A DNA stretch of 64,000 bases, from positions 62,001-126,000 of the IMG/VR virus record IMGVR_UViG_3300043409_001877; one strand, written 5' to 3'. A program made the position numbers and the translations under genes. Below the pieces are notes generated by a model. It did no database searches, had not been told where the DNA came from, and was given only the letters and a program-made list of their open reading frames with translations. Numbering within the stretch: position 1 is the first letter of the stretch; each line of letters opens with the position of its first letter. This stretch comes from a virus. Below are positions 38,460-45,464 of this stretch, in pieces.

Positions 38460-39017
38460 ATGACTATTATTGAAAATGCAGGTGATGATAAACTGGAAAT
38501 GCTAAGATATGCAATCAAAAACAAATATGCGATTACATTCTGGTATAAAGGTGTTAAAGTCAGCGATCCAAATAACAAAAAATACACGAAACAAAATTTT
38601 AGACGTGTAGAACCTTTTGCGTTAGGTAAAAGTGCCGCAACTGATAAATGGATGCTAAGAGCTTACCAATTTCAAGGTGTTACCAACACCAAGAACGATG
38701 CTTGGAAAACTTTTCTTGTAGATGAAATAAAAGACGGTAGTGTTCAAATAGTTTATGATAACACTGGGACTCAATTAAAAACAATTGATAGTCCAAGATC
38801 AAACTATAGAACGGATGGTTCAGATAAAAAAATGGCTGTAGGTAGTATTAAAGATTTTTTAAAGACCAGCGAACCAGCTGGTAATAAAGATCCTAAATAC
38901 GCTAACATAAAGTATAAGGGTGATAAACCTGAAATTGAAAATAAACCAGAAGAAGAGATTCAGTTAACTGAATCTTCTGGGTTTTTAAAATGGGTATTAA
39001 AATTAAATAATGGATAA
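38460..39017 (+). CDS. WYL-like small protein
   Basis: This is a 185-residue protein. Residues about 8-95 resemble a WYL domain: AIKNKYAITFWYKGV, then FRRVEPFALGK, MLRAYQFQGVT, and WKTFLVDEI, which follow the usual order of WYL strands (Arg-Val-x-Pro near the middle and a final FxLDxI-like strand). WYL domains bind nucleic acid or nucleotide ligands and regulate transcription or defence systems in bacteria. No helix-turn-helix domain is attached. The C-terminal third is acidic and flexible, ending in a short hydrophobic helix. It overlaps the next gene by 8 bases. Confidence 0.55.
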   Translation: MTIIENAGDDKLEMLRYAIKNKYAITFWYKGVKVSDPNNKKYTKQNFRRVEPFALGKSAATDKWMLRAYQFQGVTNTKNDAWKTFLVDEIKDGSVQIVYDNTGTQLKTIDSPRSNYRTDGSDKKMAVGSIKDFLKTSEPAGNKDPKYANIKYKGDKPEIENKPEEEIQLTESSGFLKWVLKLNNG

Positions 39018-39573
39018 TAAAGATAAAGCTAGTATAATAGCGCAAGGTATTGCAAATGCTAGAAAAGTAATGGAAAAAGTTGAGGGTGGTTTAGTTAAAT
39101 CGTCTAATAACACAGTTAGAGGTTTAAGTGAATCAGATGTTGATCGTATGTTAGACAATGACGCTGTAAATTATATGACAGAAAGAAAAGTCCAACAACC
39201 AACTGCGGCTTCAAACATGAGAAATTTACATAAATCAAAAATGCCTGCGGATATCTTGAAATCGTTTCAAGAAAACCCAATCATTGATCCAACAGCCCCA
39301 GTGGGTATGGAGAGTATAATGCAAGAAATAACAAAAAAAGCAGCTCCTATGGAAGAAGTTGTTAAAAAAGTTATAACAGAAACCCAACAAGCACCTCAAT
39401 TAGATGCTAAATTAATTGAATTTATAATTAAAAAAACAGTAGAGGAAACCTTGGAACAAGTTAGTAAAAGAACAGCTATCGATGAAACGATTCAAATAAA
39501 AATTGGTGATAAAACATTTGGTGGTAAATTAACTGTGTTAAAAGAAAATAAAATAAACGAAAATAAAAAGTAA
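39010..39573 (+). CDS. Protein of unknown function
   Basis: This is a 187-residue protein with helical N-terminus, polar centre and a Lys/Glu-rich C-terminal half that may form a coiled coil (about 110-165). I do not recognise it. It shares the short IMQEITKKAA-type helix with the 155-residue protein's end (both have EITKK), so the two may be related in part or bind the same partner. It is followed after 4 bases by the holin-like gene. Confidence 0.5.
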   Translation: MDNKDKASIIAQGIANARKVMEKVEGGLVKSSNNTVRGLSESDVDRMLDNDAVNYMTERKVQQPTAASNMRNLHKSKMPADILKSFQENPIIDPTAPVGMESIMQEITKKAAPMEEVVKKVITETQQAPQLDAKLIEFIIKKTVEETLEQVSKRTAIDETIQIKIGDKTFGGKLTVLKENKINENKK

Positions 39574-39577
39574 AATT

Positions 39578-39742
39578 ATGACAAAAGAAAAAGTATTAGG
39601 AATTGTAAGACACGTATTAACATTTGTTGGTGGTGTGTTAGTGGCAAAAGGTTTAGCTACAGACGTTATGTCTAATGAATTAATTGGTGCAGCCATGACA
39701 TTAGTTGGTGGCGTGTGGTCAATCATATCAAAAAATAAATAA
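39578..39742 (+). CDS. Small holin-like membrane protein
   Basis: This is a 54-residue protein with two hydrophobic segments, about residues 10-26 (VLTFVGGVLVAKGLA) and 33-50 (LIGAAMTLVGGVWSII), joined by a short turn, and a basic C-terminus (SKNK). The pattern RHVLTFVGG ... AMTLVGGVWSI is what I recall of the Pam3-gp28 type of putative phage holins, which permeabilise the inner membrane at the end of infection. No lysin gene is recognised beside it, so the assignment rests on topology and sequence pattern only. It starts at the ATG just after the preceding stop. Confidence 0.6.
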   Translation: MTKEKVLGIVRHVLTFVGGVLVAKGLATDVMSNELIGAAMTLVGGVWSIISKNK

Positions 39743-39759
39743 TTAAAAAAATTAAACAA

Positions 39760-39948
39760 ATGAGTAATAACATAATTACATTTTGCAAACAAAAATGTTG
39801 CCCAGTAATTGAGATTCAAGGTAACGATATCATTTTAGGCGACAAAGAAGGGCCTGAAGGAATTACCACATGGAGTAAAAATCAATTTGCTGACTTTGTT
39901 GAGGCAGCTAAAGAAGGTAAATTTGATCAAATTATCAAACAAAATTAA
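39760..39948 (+). CDS. Small protein of unknown function
   Basis: This is a 62-residue protein. It starts with ITFCKQKCCPVIEIQGNDII, with three Cys close together, then DKEGPEGITTWSKNQFADFV and a C-terminal helix. The shape is that of the short 'GDNDIxLxD... xWSxxQLxxFV' proteins common in bacteria and phages, with no known function. It is the last gene before the terminator at 39969. Confidence 0.55.
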   Translation: MSNNIITFCKQKCCPVIEIQGNDIILGDKEGPEGITTWSKNQFADFVEAAKEGKFDQIIKQN

Positions 39949-39968
39949 AAATAATAAATTAACTAATT

Positions 39969-40000
39969 AACGGTAATTATAACTAATTGCCGTTTTTTTT
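39969..40000 (+). terminator. Rho-independent terminator
   Basis: AACGGTAATTA and TAATTGCCGTT form an 11 bp stem (one G-T wobble) around a TAAC loop, followed by eight T. It ends the polymerase-to-62-residue gene region and insulates the sugar operon. Confidence 0.88.
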
Positions 40001-40024
40001 GTTCCTATTTTTTTAGGATTTGCA

Positions 40025-40056
40025 CTTGTTTTTTTGATATAATTTTACTATTATTG
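40025..40056 (+). promoter_or_regulatory. Candidate Bacteroidota-type promoter for the sugar operon
   Basis: CTTG (40025-40028), a 20-base spacer, then TATTATTG (40049-40056), 19 bases before the first ATG of the glycosyltransferase operon and just after a terminator. One mismatch in each box relative to TTTG / TAnnTTTG. The -7 box equals that at 25346-25353. Confidence 0.5.
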
Positions 40057-40075
40057 GGTAAAACATATACATATA

Positions 40076-41302
40076 ATGTCAAAAATTAAAATATTAGTAG
40101 CACCAGGTGATAGAGCTGGTTCAGGTAAATTTAGATGTGTAGATCCCCATGTCAATTTACAAAATAACTTTTCTAGCGATTATTTCGTTGATATTAATCA
40201 CAATATTGATTTCAGTGACGTTAATTACCTTAAAAATTATGACGTTGTGTTTATTCATAGAATACCACAACATAGAAATAAAGAAGCCGTTGATATTATT
40301 AACAGAATTAAAAAGTTAGGTATTAAGGTTATTGTTGATACAGATGATCATTGGAATTTAGACCCATCTCATGGCTTGTATGCTATGGCTAAAAGAGATA
40401 ATATACCTGGAACTATATTAGATTGTATTAAATTAGCTGATTTGGTTACCGTACCAACAGAAATTATTGCAAAAGAAGTTTCAAAATTCAATAAAAATGT
40501 TGTAGTTTTGCCAAACGCTATTGATCCAAATGAAGAACAATTTAAACCAAAACCGATTAAGTCAGATTTGATTAGATTTGGGTGGTTAGGTGGTTCATCA
40601 CATGTTAAAGATATTGAATTACTACGTGGAATTGGCTCTACTCAAAAATCTATCAGTGAAAAATCTCAGATAGTTTTATGTGGGTTTGATACTAGAGGAA
40701 CCGTACAATCGATCAATCCAAATACTAATCAGGTAGAACAAAGACCAATGAATCCACAAGAAACAACTTGGTTTATGTATGAATTATTTTTAACAAATAA
40801 CTATAAAAATTTGGAGCATGATAAAGATTATTTAACTTATTTGGTTAGCTTTGCCGATGACCCATCTTATGATTCAACAAATAAACCATATAGAAGAATT
40901 TGGACTAAAGCTATTAATCAATACGCTAATGGTTATAATAGTTTTGATGTGGCTTTGGCACCATTAAATGATAGTGATTTTAATAAGTACAAATCTCAAT
41001 TAAAAGTAATTGAGGCTGGGTTTCATAAGAAGGCTTTAATTGCTCAAAACTATGGCCCTTACACCATTGATTTGATTAACGCTATTAATAAAGGTGGTGA
41101 ATCTAACCCAGATGGTAATTGTTTATTAGTTGATACAGCTAAGAACCATAAACAATGGACTAAGTACGCTAAAAAATTAGCTGATAGCCCACAAATGGTT
41201 ATTGATTTAGGTGAAAAATTATATGAAACCGTTAAAGATAAATATGATTTAAATAATGTAACAAAATTAAGAAGTGAAATTTATAAAAATTTAGTAAAAT
41301 GA
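40076..41302 (+). CDS. Glycosyltransferase, GT4-like (GT-B fold)
   Basis: This is a 408-residue protein with a GT-B layout: N-terminal Rossmann-like strand KIKILVAPGDRAGSGKFRCV, DVVFIHRIPQ, KVIVDTDDHWNL, TVPTEIIAKEV and VVLPNAIDP at the domain junction, then a second domain with RFGWLGGSSHVKDIELL and, near the end, ALAPLNDSDFNKYKSQLKVI, which is the usual acidic donor-binding region (the E of the family EX7E motif is seen as E...E only loosely). It transfers a sugar from an activated donor, acceptor unknown. It opens the sugar operon and its stop overlaps the next gene's start. Confidence 0.8.
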   Translation: MSKIKILVAPGDRAGSGKFRCVDPHVNLQNNFSSDYFVDINHNIDFSDVNYLKNYDVVFIHRIPQHRNKEAVDIINRIKKLGIKVIVDTDDHWNLDPSHGLYAMAKRDNIPGTILDCIKLADLVTVPTEIIAKEVSKFNKNVVVLPNAIDPNEEQFKPKPIKSDLIRFGWLGGSSHVKDIELLRGIGSTQKSISEKSQIVLCGFDTRGTVQSINPNTNQVEQRPMNPQETTWFMYELFLTNNYKNLEHDKDYLTYLVSFADDPSYDSTNKPYRRIWTKAINQYANGYNSFDVALAPLNDSDFNKYKSQLKVIEAGFHKKALIAQNYGPYTIDLINAINKGGESNPDGNCLLVDTAKNHKQWTKYAKKLADSPQMVIDLGEKLYETVKDKYDLNNVTKLRSEIYKNLVK

Positions 41303-41883
41303 TAACAATAGAAACAATCCAAGAAAACAAAAAAAAGTTTTTAACCACGGTAAAAGGTTATAACATTTGTACCAATGAGTTAATTGATAAATTATCTGAT
41401 ATGGGTCTTTTTGACGCACCAGCATCTACAATGCTTAGTTTACACAATGCATTCCCAGGTGGTTTAATTGATCACTCACTTCGTGTTACTGGTTACGCTC
41501 TTAAATTAAATGAGTTGTTACCAGACCATCTTAAACAAACTAAAGAGAGCGTTATTCGTGTTAGTTTATTGCACTCAATTGGTAAAGTTGGTTTATACAC
41601 ACCATGTAAAAGTGATTGGCATATTAAGAACCAAGGTAAGATGTATGAATTTAACGAATCGTTAACATCTATGTCTATTGGTGAGAGGAGTTTATTTTAC
41701 ATTATGTCAAATAACAACGGTAATATGATTACGGATATTGAATATCAAGCCATTACTAATTACGACAAAACAGCTTCAGATAAAATGTCTGAATGGCACA
41801 CATCTTCATTAGGTGAAATTTTAAAAATGGCTATTAAATTAGCTATAATGGAAGAAAAAACAAAATATACGACAAATGGATAA
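41299..41883 (+). CDS. HD-domain-like protein with altered metal motif
   Basis: This is a 194-residue protein. It follows the HD phosphohydrolase layout: FPGGLIDHSLRVTGYALKL (first His pair), then RVSLLHSIGKVGLY where the usual HD is replaced by His-Ser, and a later helix. In typical HD enzymes the Asp of HD coordinates the metal, so loss of it suggests an inactive or substrate-altered enzyme, or a nucleotide-binding role. It overlaps the glycosyltransferase by 4 bases and the dUTPase by 8 bases. With dUTPase next door, nucleotide metabolism is the most likely theme. Confidence 0.65.
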   Translation: MITIETIQENKKKFLTTVKGYNICTNELIDKLSDMGLFDAPASTMLSLHNAFPGGLIDHSLRVTGYALKLNELLPDHLKQTKESVIRVSLLHSIGKVGLYTPCKSDWHIKNQGKMYEFNESLTSMSIGERSLFYIMSNNNGNMITDIEYQAITNYDKTASDKMSEWHTSSLGEILKMAIKLAIMEEKTKYTTNG

Positions 41884-42463
41884 TTTAGATAAACTAAACA
41901 ATTTAAATGTTTACGATTACTTAACCGATGAAGAAAAAATTCAAATGGCTGAAGTATTAGATCAAATTGGTGGTATGAATGATTGGGTTTTTGACTCCAC
42001 AGATAATTCAATGAAACTTAAAATATCTATGGTTAATAATTCAAATAACCCTGATCCAATGTATCAAAAAATTGGTGATAGTGGTTTTGATTTTATGGCT
42101 AGTCTACCAGAAGGTGCTATTATTATAGCAGAACCTCTTAAAAGAGTGTTGATTCCAACTGGGCTACATTTTCAAATACCTATTGGGTTCGAATTACAAG
42201 TTAGACCTAGAAGTGGTTTAGCGTTAAAAAATGGTATCACAGTTTTAAATACACCTGGTACTGTTGATTCTGGGTATCGTGGTGAAATTAAAGTTATATT
42301 ATATAATACAGGTGATGAATCTTTTACAATAAAAAATGGTGATAGAATTGCGCAAGGGGTTATAGCACCAGTTCAAAACAAAAAAACAACCATATTTACA
42401 CGTGTTGAATCATTAGATGATTCTGATAGAGGTGTTGATGGGTTTGGATCAACTGGAGTATGA
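41876..42463 (+). CDS. dut: dUTP diphosphatase (dUTPase)
   Basis: This is a 195-residue trimeric-type dUTPase that converts dUTP to dUMP and pyrophosphate and keeps uracil out of phage DNA. All five motifs are visible: I GDSGFDF (67-73), II RPRSGLA (110-116), III TPGTVDSGYRGE with Asp131 and Tyr134, IV GDRIAQGV, V RGVDGFGSTG at the C-terminus. The first 50 residues are an extra helical extension not found in the compact bacterial enzyme. It overlaps the HD-like gene by 8 bases and the next gene by 4. Confidence 0.95.
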   Translation: MDNLDKLNNLNVYDYLTDEEKIQMAEVLDQIGGMNDWVFDSTDNSMKLKISMVNNSNNPDPMYQKIGDSGFDFMASLPEGAIIIAEPLKRVLIPTGLHFQIPIGFELQVRPRSGLALKNGITVLNTPGTVDSGYRGEIKVILYNTGDESFTIKNGDRIAQGVIAPVQNKKTTIFTRVESLDDSDRGVDGFGSTGV

Positions 42464-42744
42464 TAAAAGATTATTTCAAAATACAAATTGAGTCCTATCC
42501 TAGATTAACGGATGAGGTATTGGATCGTGTTGATTTTAAAACAGTATGGTCTGGTAAAAGAATGGTGTCAGGTGATAGGGTTTTATACGCTTTAGTATAT
42601 GTACCAAACACTGATGATTTGAAAGCAATTACCTTCTTAGAACGTGAATTAGATGAAATCAGTTCTAGATTTAATTTTGTAAGTTTTGAAAATGAAGGCT
42701 TACCTATATTATCATTTATAGAAGACGTTAAAAAAAGAAATTAA
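42460..42744 (+). CDS. Small protein of unknown function
   Basis: This is a 94-residue protein with alternating strands and helices, an acidic middle and a basic C-terminal tail (VKKRN). I do not recognise it. It is translationally coupled to the dUTPase (4-base overlap) and to the GT25-like gene (1-base overlap), so it is expressed with them. No metal or nucleotide motif is visible. It could be a small nucleotide-metabolism accessory protein or belong to the sugar operon. Confidence 0.55.
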   Translation: MIKDYFKIQIESYPRLTDEVLDRVDFKTVWSGKRMVSGDRVLYALVYVPNTDDLKAITFLERELDEISSRFNFVSFENEGLPILSFIEDVKKRN

Positions 42745-43490
42745 TGGGATCTGAATTAAATAAAATATTTGAAGAAATTTATTATATTAATTTAAAAAGT
42801 CGACCAGATAAATTAAAATTTATAGAAGACCAATTAAATAAAAATAATATTATTGCAACTAAGTTTGAGGCTGTTAATGCAAATGACGTTAAAAGATTTC
42901 ATGGTAAAAAGTATGAGTTAAATAAATCTAATTACGGTAAAGTGGGTTGTATGGAATCGCATAGAACAATATGGCTTGATTGTTTAAAACGTAACGTTAG
43001 CTCTGTTCTTATACTTGAAGATGATGTGCAATTTGTTGACAATTTCAATCAATTAATGAAAGAAAAATTAAAAACACTACCAAAAAATTGGAACTTCTTG
43101 GCTCTAGGTTATAATAGAAATAAATCATTTTTATATAAAAAAAATTTAATTAAATATAGAATGATAAACAATGATTGGGAAACTTTTGATGGTATAAGTG
43201 GTTCTGGGGCTTGGGGTTTAAAAAACAACATGATATCAAAATTATTAAGCGCAACTGATGATAATATTAAAGGTGAAAATTTTGATTTATTTTTAACCCA
43301 AAGTAAATTTTTTGAAGAAATAGATTTAATATTATACTCAACAATAGATCAACTTATAATACAAAAAACAATTGGGTTTAGTGATGTAAATAAATCAAAT
43401 AAAGTAAATGATGATGAAGTGAATGAAGTAAATCATAATAATGTAAAGTCACTTAATAATATGCTTTTAAAAGATTTTCAAACAGAATAA
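42744..43490 (+). CDS. Glycosyltransferase family 25 (LPS type)
   Basis: This is a 248-residue protein. Features of GT25 (LgtF/LpsA-like): YYINLKSRPDKLKFIEDQL near the start, EAVNANDV, GKVGCMESHRTIWLDCLKR, and the metal-binding VLILEDDVQFVDNF (about residues 88-101). These enzymes add galactose or similar sugars in lipooligosaccharide. The C-terminal 40 residues are Asn/Lys/Asp/Val-rich and may be flexible. It sits inside the sugar operon, overlapping the upstream gene by one base. Confidence 0.85.
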   Translation: MGSELNKIFEEIYYINLKSRPDKLKFIEDQLNKNNIIATKFEAVNANDVKRFHGKKYELNKSNYGKVGCMESHRTIWLDCLKRNVSSVLILEDDVQFVDNFNQLMKEKLKTLPKNWNFLALGYNRNKSFLYKKNLIKYRMINNDWETFDGISGSGAWGLKNNMISKLLSATDDNIKGENFDLFLTQSKFFEEIDLILYSTIDQLIIQKTIGFSDVNKSNKVNDDEVNEVNHNNVKSLNNMLLKDFQTE

Positions 43491-43495
43491 AAAAT

Positions 43496-44176
43496 ATGGA
43501 TAGTAACGATATAAATATAACAGTTGTATATTCAACAAGAAAAATAGACTCTGATTATTTTGAACATGTTAAATCAACATGTGCGTCACCTAGTATGGAA
43601 ATATTAGCATATGAAAATAATGGTGAAAAATCTTTAACGGAAATATATAATGACGCTCTATCTGTTGCTAAACATGATATTATTGTTTTTTGTCATGATG
43701 ATTTAATTTTTGAAACAAAATATTGGGGTAAGAAAATATTTAAACATTTTAAAAGAAACCCAGAATATGGTATTATAGGTTTGGCTGGGACTAACAACTT
43801 AATTAGCGGTCAATGGTGGGCTATTAGAGAATCAATGCATGGTATAGTTAATCATAGCGATGGTATAAAAAAATGGACTAGCATGTTTTCAAAACCACAA
43901 GGTAATTTAATTAAAGAAATGATTGTGTTAGATGGGGTGTTTTTTGCTGTTGATCGAACAAAAATAAAACATTCTTTTGATGAAGATTTTAAAGGATTTC
44001 ACTTTTATGATCTATCATTTTGTTTCCCAAATCATTTAGATGGTGTTAAAATTGGTGTGATTACCGATCTTCTAATAACCCACATGTCTGTTGGTCACAC
44101 AAATCAATATTGGGAGGAAAATAAAAAATTATTTGAAGATAAATACAAAAACAATTTACCAATTAAATTAAAGTGA
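43496..44176 (+). CDS. Glycosyltransferase, GT2-like (GT-A fold)
   Basis: This is a 226-residue protein: ITVVYSTRKIDSDYF at the start, then LTEIYNDALSVAKHDIIVFC followed by HDDLIF (about 50-75), the donor-metal region, and GIIGLAGTNNLISGQWWAI, VLDGVFFAVDRTKI and FDEDFKGFHFYDLSF (about 150-180). The pattern is that of PF13712-type GT2 glycosyltransferases of cell-surface polysaccharides. It lies between the GT25 and the DUF115-like genes, with a GTGA overlap into the next start. Confidence 0.8.
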   Translation: MDSNDINITVVYSTRKIDSDYFEHVKSTCASPSMEILAYENNGEKSLTEIYNDALSVAKHDIIVFCHDDLIFETKYWGKKIFKHFKRNPEYGIIGLAGTNNLISGQWWAIRESMHGIVNHSDGIKKWTSMFSKPQGNLIKEMIVLDGVFFAVDRTKIKHSFDEDFKGFHFYDLSFCFPNHLDGVKIGVITDLLITHMSVGHTNQYWEENKKLFEDKYKNNLPIKLK

Positions 44177-44835
44177 AACTTATAACAGAATTAAAAGATA
44201 AACATAAAGGTGAGGATATATATGTAATCGCATCTGGGAAATCAATTGACTTTATTGATGATAGCTTTTTTGATGGTAAAATATTAATTGGTGTTAATCA
44301 AGCGTATAAAAAAATTTGGTGTGATTATTTAGTTAGAAAAGAAACAAAGTTTTTAAAACAAAGTATAGAAGAGGATTCAATCATTATTGTATCAGAATAT
44401 GATAGCGGAAATTTAAATTCAGGTAGTGGTAAACTAAACACTAATAAAATTGAACATGATAATTTATATTATTTTGAACATCTAGATAATGGTCACACTC
44501 AAATAGACACATCTGTATTTGGTACGGATAAAATAGTGGTTAGCTTCTCAACTATAACATCAGCTATTCATATCGCAGCTTACATGGGAGCTAAGAACAT
44601 TATCTTAGTTGGTCATGATTGTGGTACTATAAATAGTGAAATGACATTTAAAGGGTATTACAATAGCATAAAAGACACTCCATGGCAAGAGTGGAAACAA
44701 TATAAAGCTTGGTTAAAAGCTATTGAATCACAAACTGTCATAGTAAAAAATCAAATTAAAAAACATTACAATGCTAATGTAATTTCAATAAATCCTTTTG
44801 TATCATTAAATCTTGAAAATAATATCTATCAATGA
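44173..44835 (+). CDS. DUF115 / MptE-like protein in sugar operon
   Basis: This is a 220-residue protein starting from GTG, overlapping the previous gene's stop (GTGA). It reads GEDIYVIASGKSIDFIDDSF, then ILIGVNQAYKKIWCDYLVRK, and SAIHIAAYMGAKNIILVGHD, the layout of the DUF115 (MptE-like) family, which includes glycosyltransferase-associated and flagellin-glycosylation proteins (for example Maf-type proteins) and is structurally related to sialyltransferase-like folds. In this context it probably binds a nucleotide sugar or transfers a nonulosonic acid. The reaction itself is not known. Confidence 0.65.
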   Translation: MKLITELKDKHKGEDIYVIASGKSIDFIDDSFFDGKILIGVNQAYKKIWCDYLVRKETKFLKQSIEEDSIIIVSEYDSGNLNSGSGKLNTNKIEHDNLYYFEHLDNGHTQIDTSVFGTDKIVVSFSTITSAIHIAAYMGAKNIILVGHDCGTINSEMTFKGYYNSIKDTPWQEWKQYKAWLKAIESQTVIVKNQIKKHYNANVISINPFVSLNLENNIYQ

Positions 44836-45464
44836 TAAAATATGTTATACCAGCCAGACGTAATTCAAAAGGATTACCATTTAAGAATAGAAAATTATTT
44901 GACTATACAATTAAAAGTATACCATACGAATTTTTAAATTCAGTCATTGTAACTACTGATGATGAGGTTATTATTGATAAATGTAAGTCGCTTGGTATAA
45001 ATTACGTTTCCAGAGATCCGTTATTAGCTTTAGATGAGACATCAACAAAAGATGTTATTATTGATTTAATAAATAGAGGTTTATTAATTAATGACGATAT
45101 ATGTGTTATGTTATATTTAACATACCCAGAAAGGACTTGGGATGATATCTCAAAAGCTATATTATTTATGGAGGATAAAGAGGGTAAAAGTTTATTATGT
45201 AAAAAAACCATAAAAAGTACACACCCATATTTATATATGTTTGAAGGTAAAAATTATACTGGTACTCAGTTAATTGAACATAATCTTTACAGAAGACAAG
45301 ATTACCCAAGAGTTTTTGAAATATCACATTTTATTAGTATATTTGAAATCCCTGAAGTATTTAATTTAAATGGTAATTTATATAATAAAAAAACCATCTA
45401 TTATCCTATAGGGGATGTTACAGATGTTGATACTAACGAAGATTTGAAAACTATAATATTTTAA
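44832..45464 (+). CDS. neuA: CMP-nonulosonate (sialic-acid type) cytidylyltransferase, NeuA-like
   Basis: This is a 210-residue cytidylyltransferase. It begins IKYVIPARRNSKGLPFKNRK (residues 2-21), the CTP-binding loop of NeuA-like enzymes (IPAR.GSKG), then VIVTTDDEVIIDKCKSLG, DEISxx-like ETSTKDVI, and later IYYPIGDVTDVDTNEDL, the metal-binding Asp region (DVDTNEDL, about residues 197-204). It joins CMP to a nonulosonic acid before transfer. It is shorter than typical NeuA (about 228 or more residues). The NeuB-like synthase lies two genes downstream and a KdsC-like phosphatase further on. KDO cytidylyltransferase or Pse-type enzymes are alternatives. Confidence 0.8.
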   Translation: MIKYVIPARRNSKGLPFKNRKLFDYTIKSIPYEFLNSVIVTTDDEVIIDKCKSLGINYVSRDPLLALDETSTKDVIIDLINRGLLINDDICVMLYLTYPERTWDDISKAILFMEDKEGKSLLCKKTIKSTHPYLYMFEGKNYTGTQLIEHNLYRRQDYPRVFEISHFISIFEIPEVFNLNGNLYNKKTIYYPIGDVTDVDTNEDLKTIIF

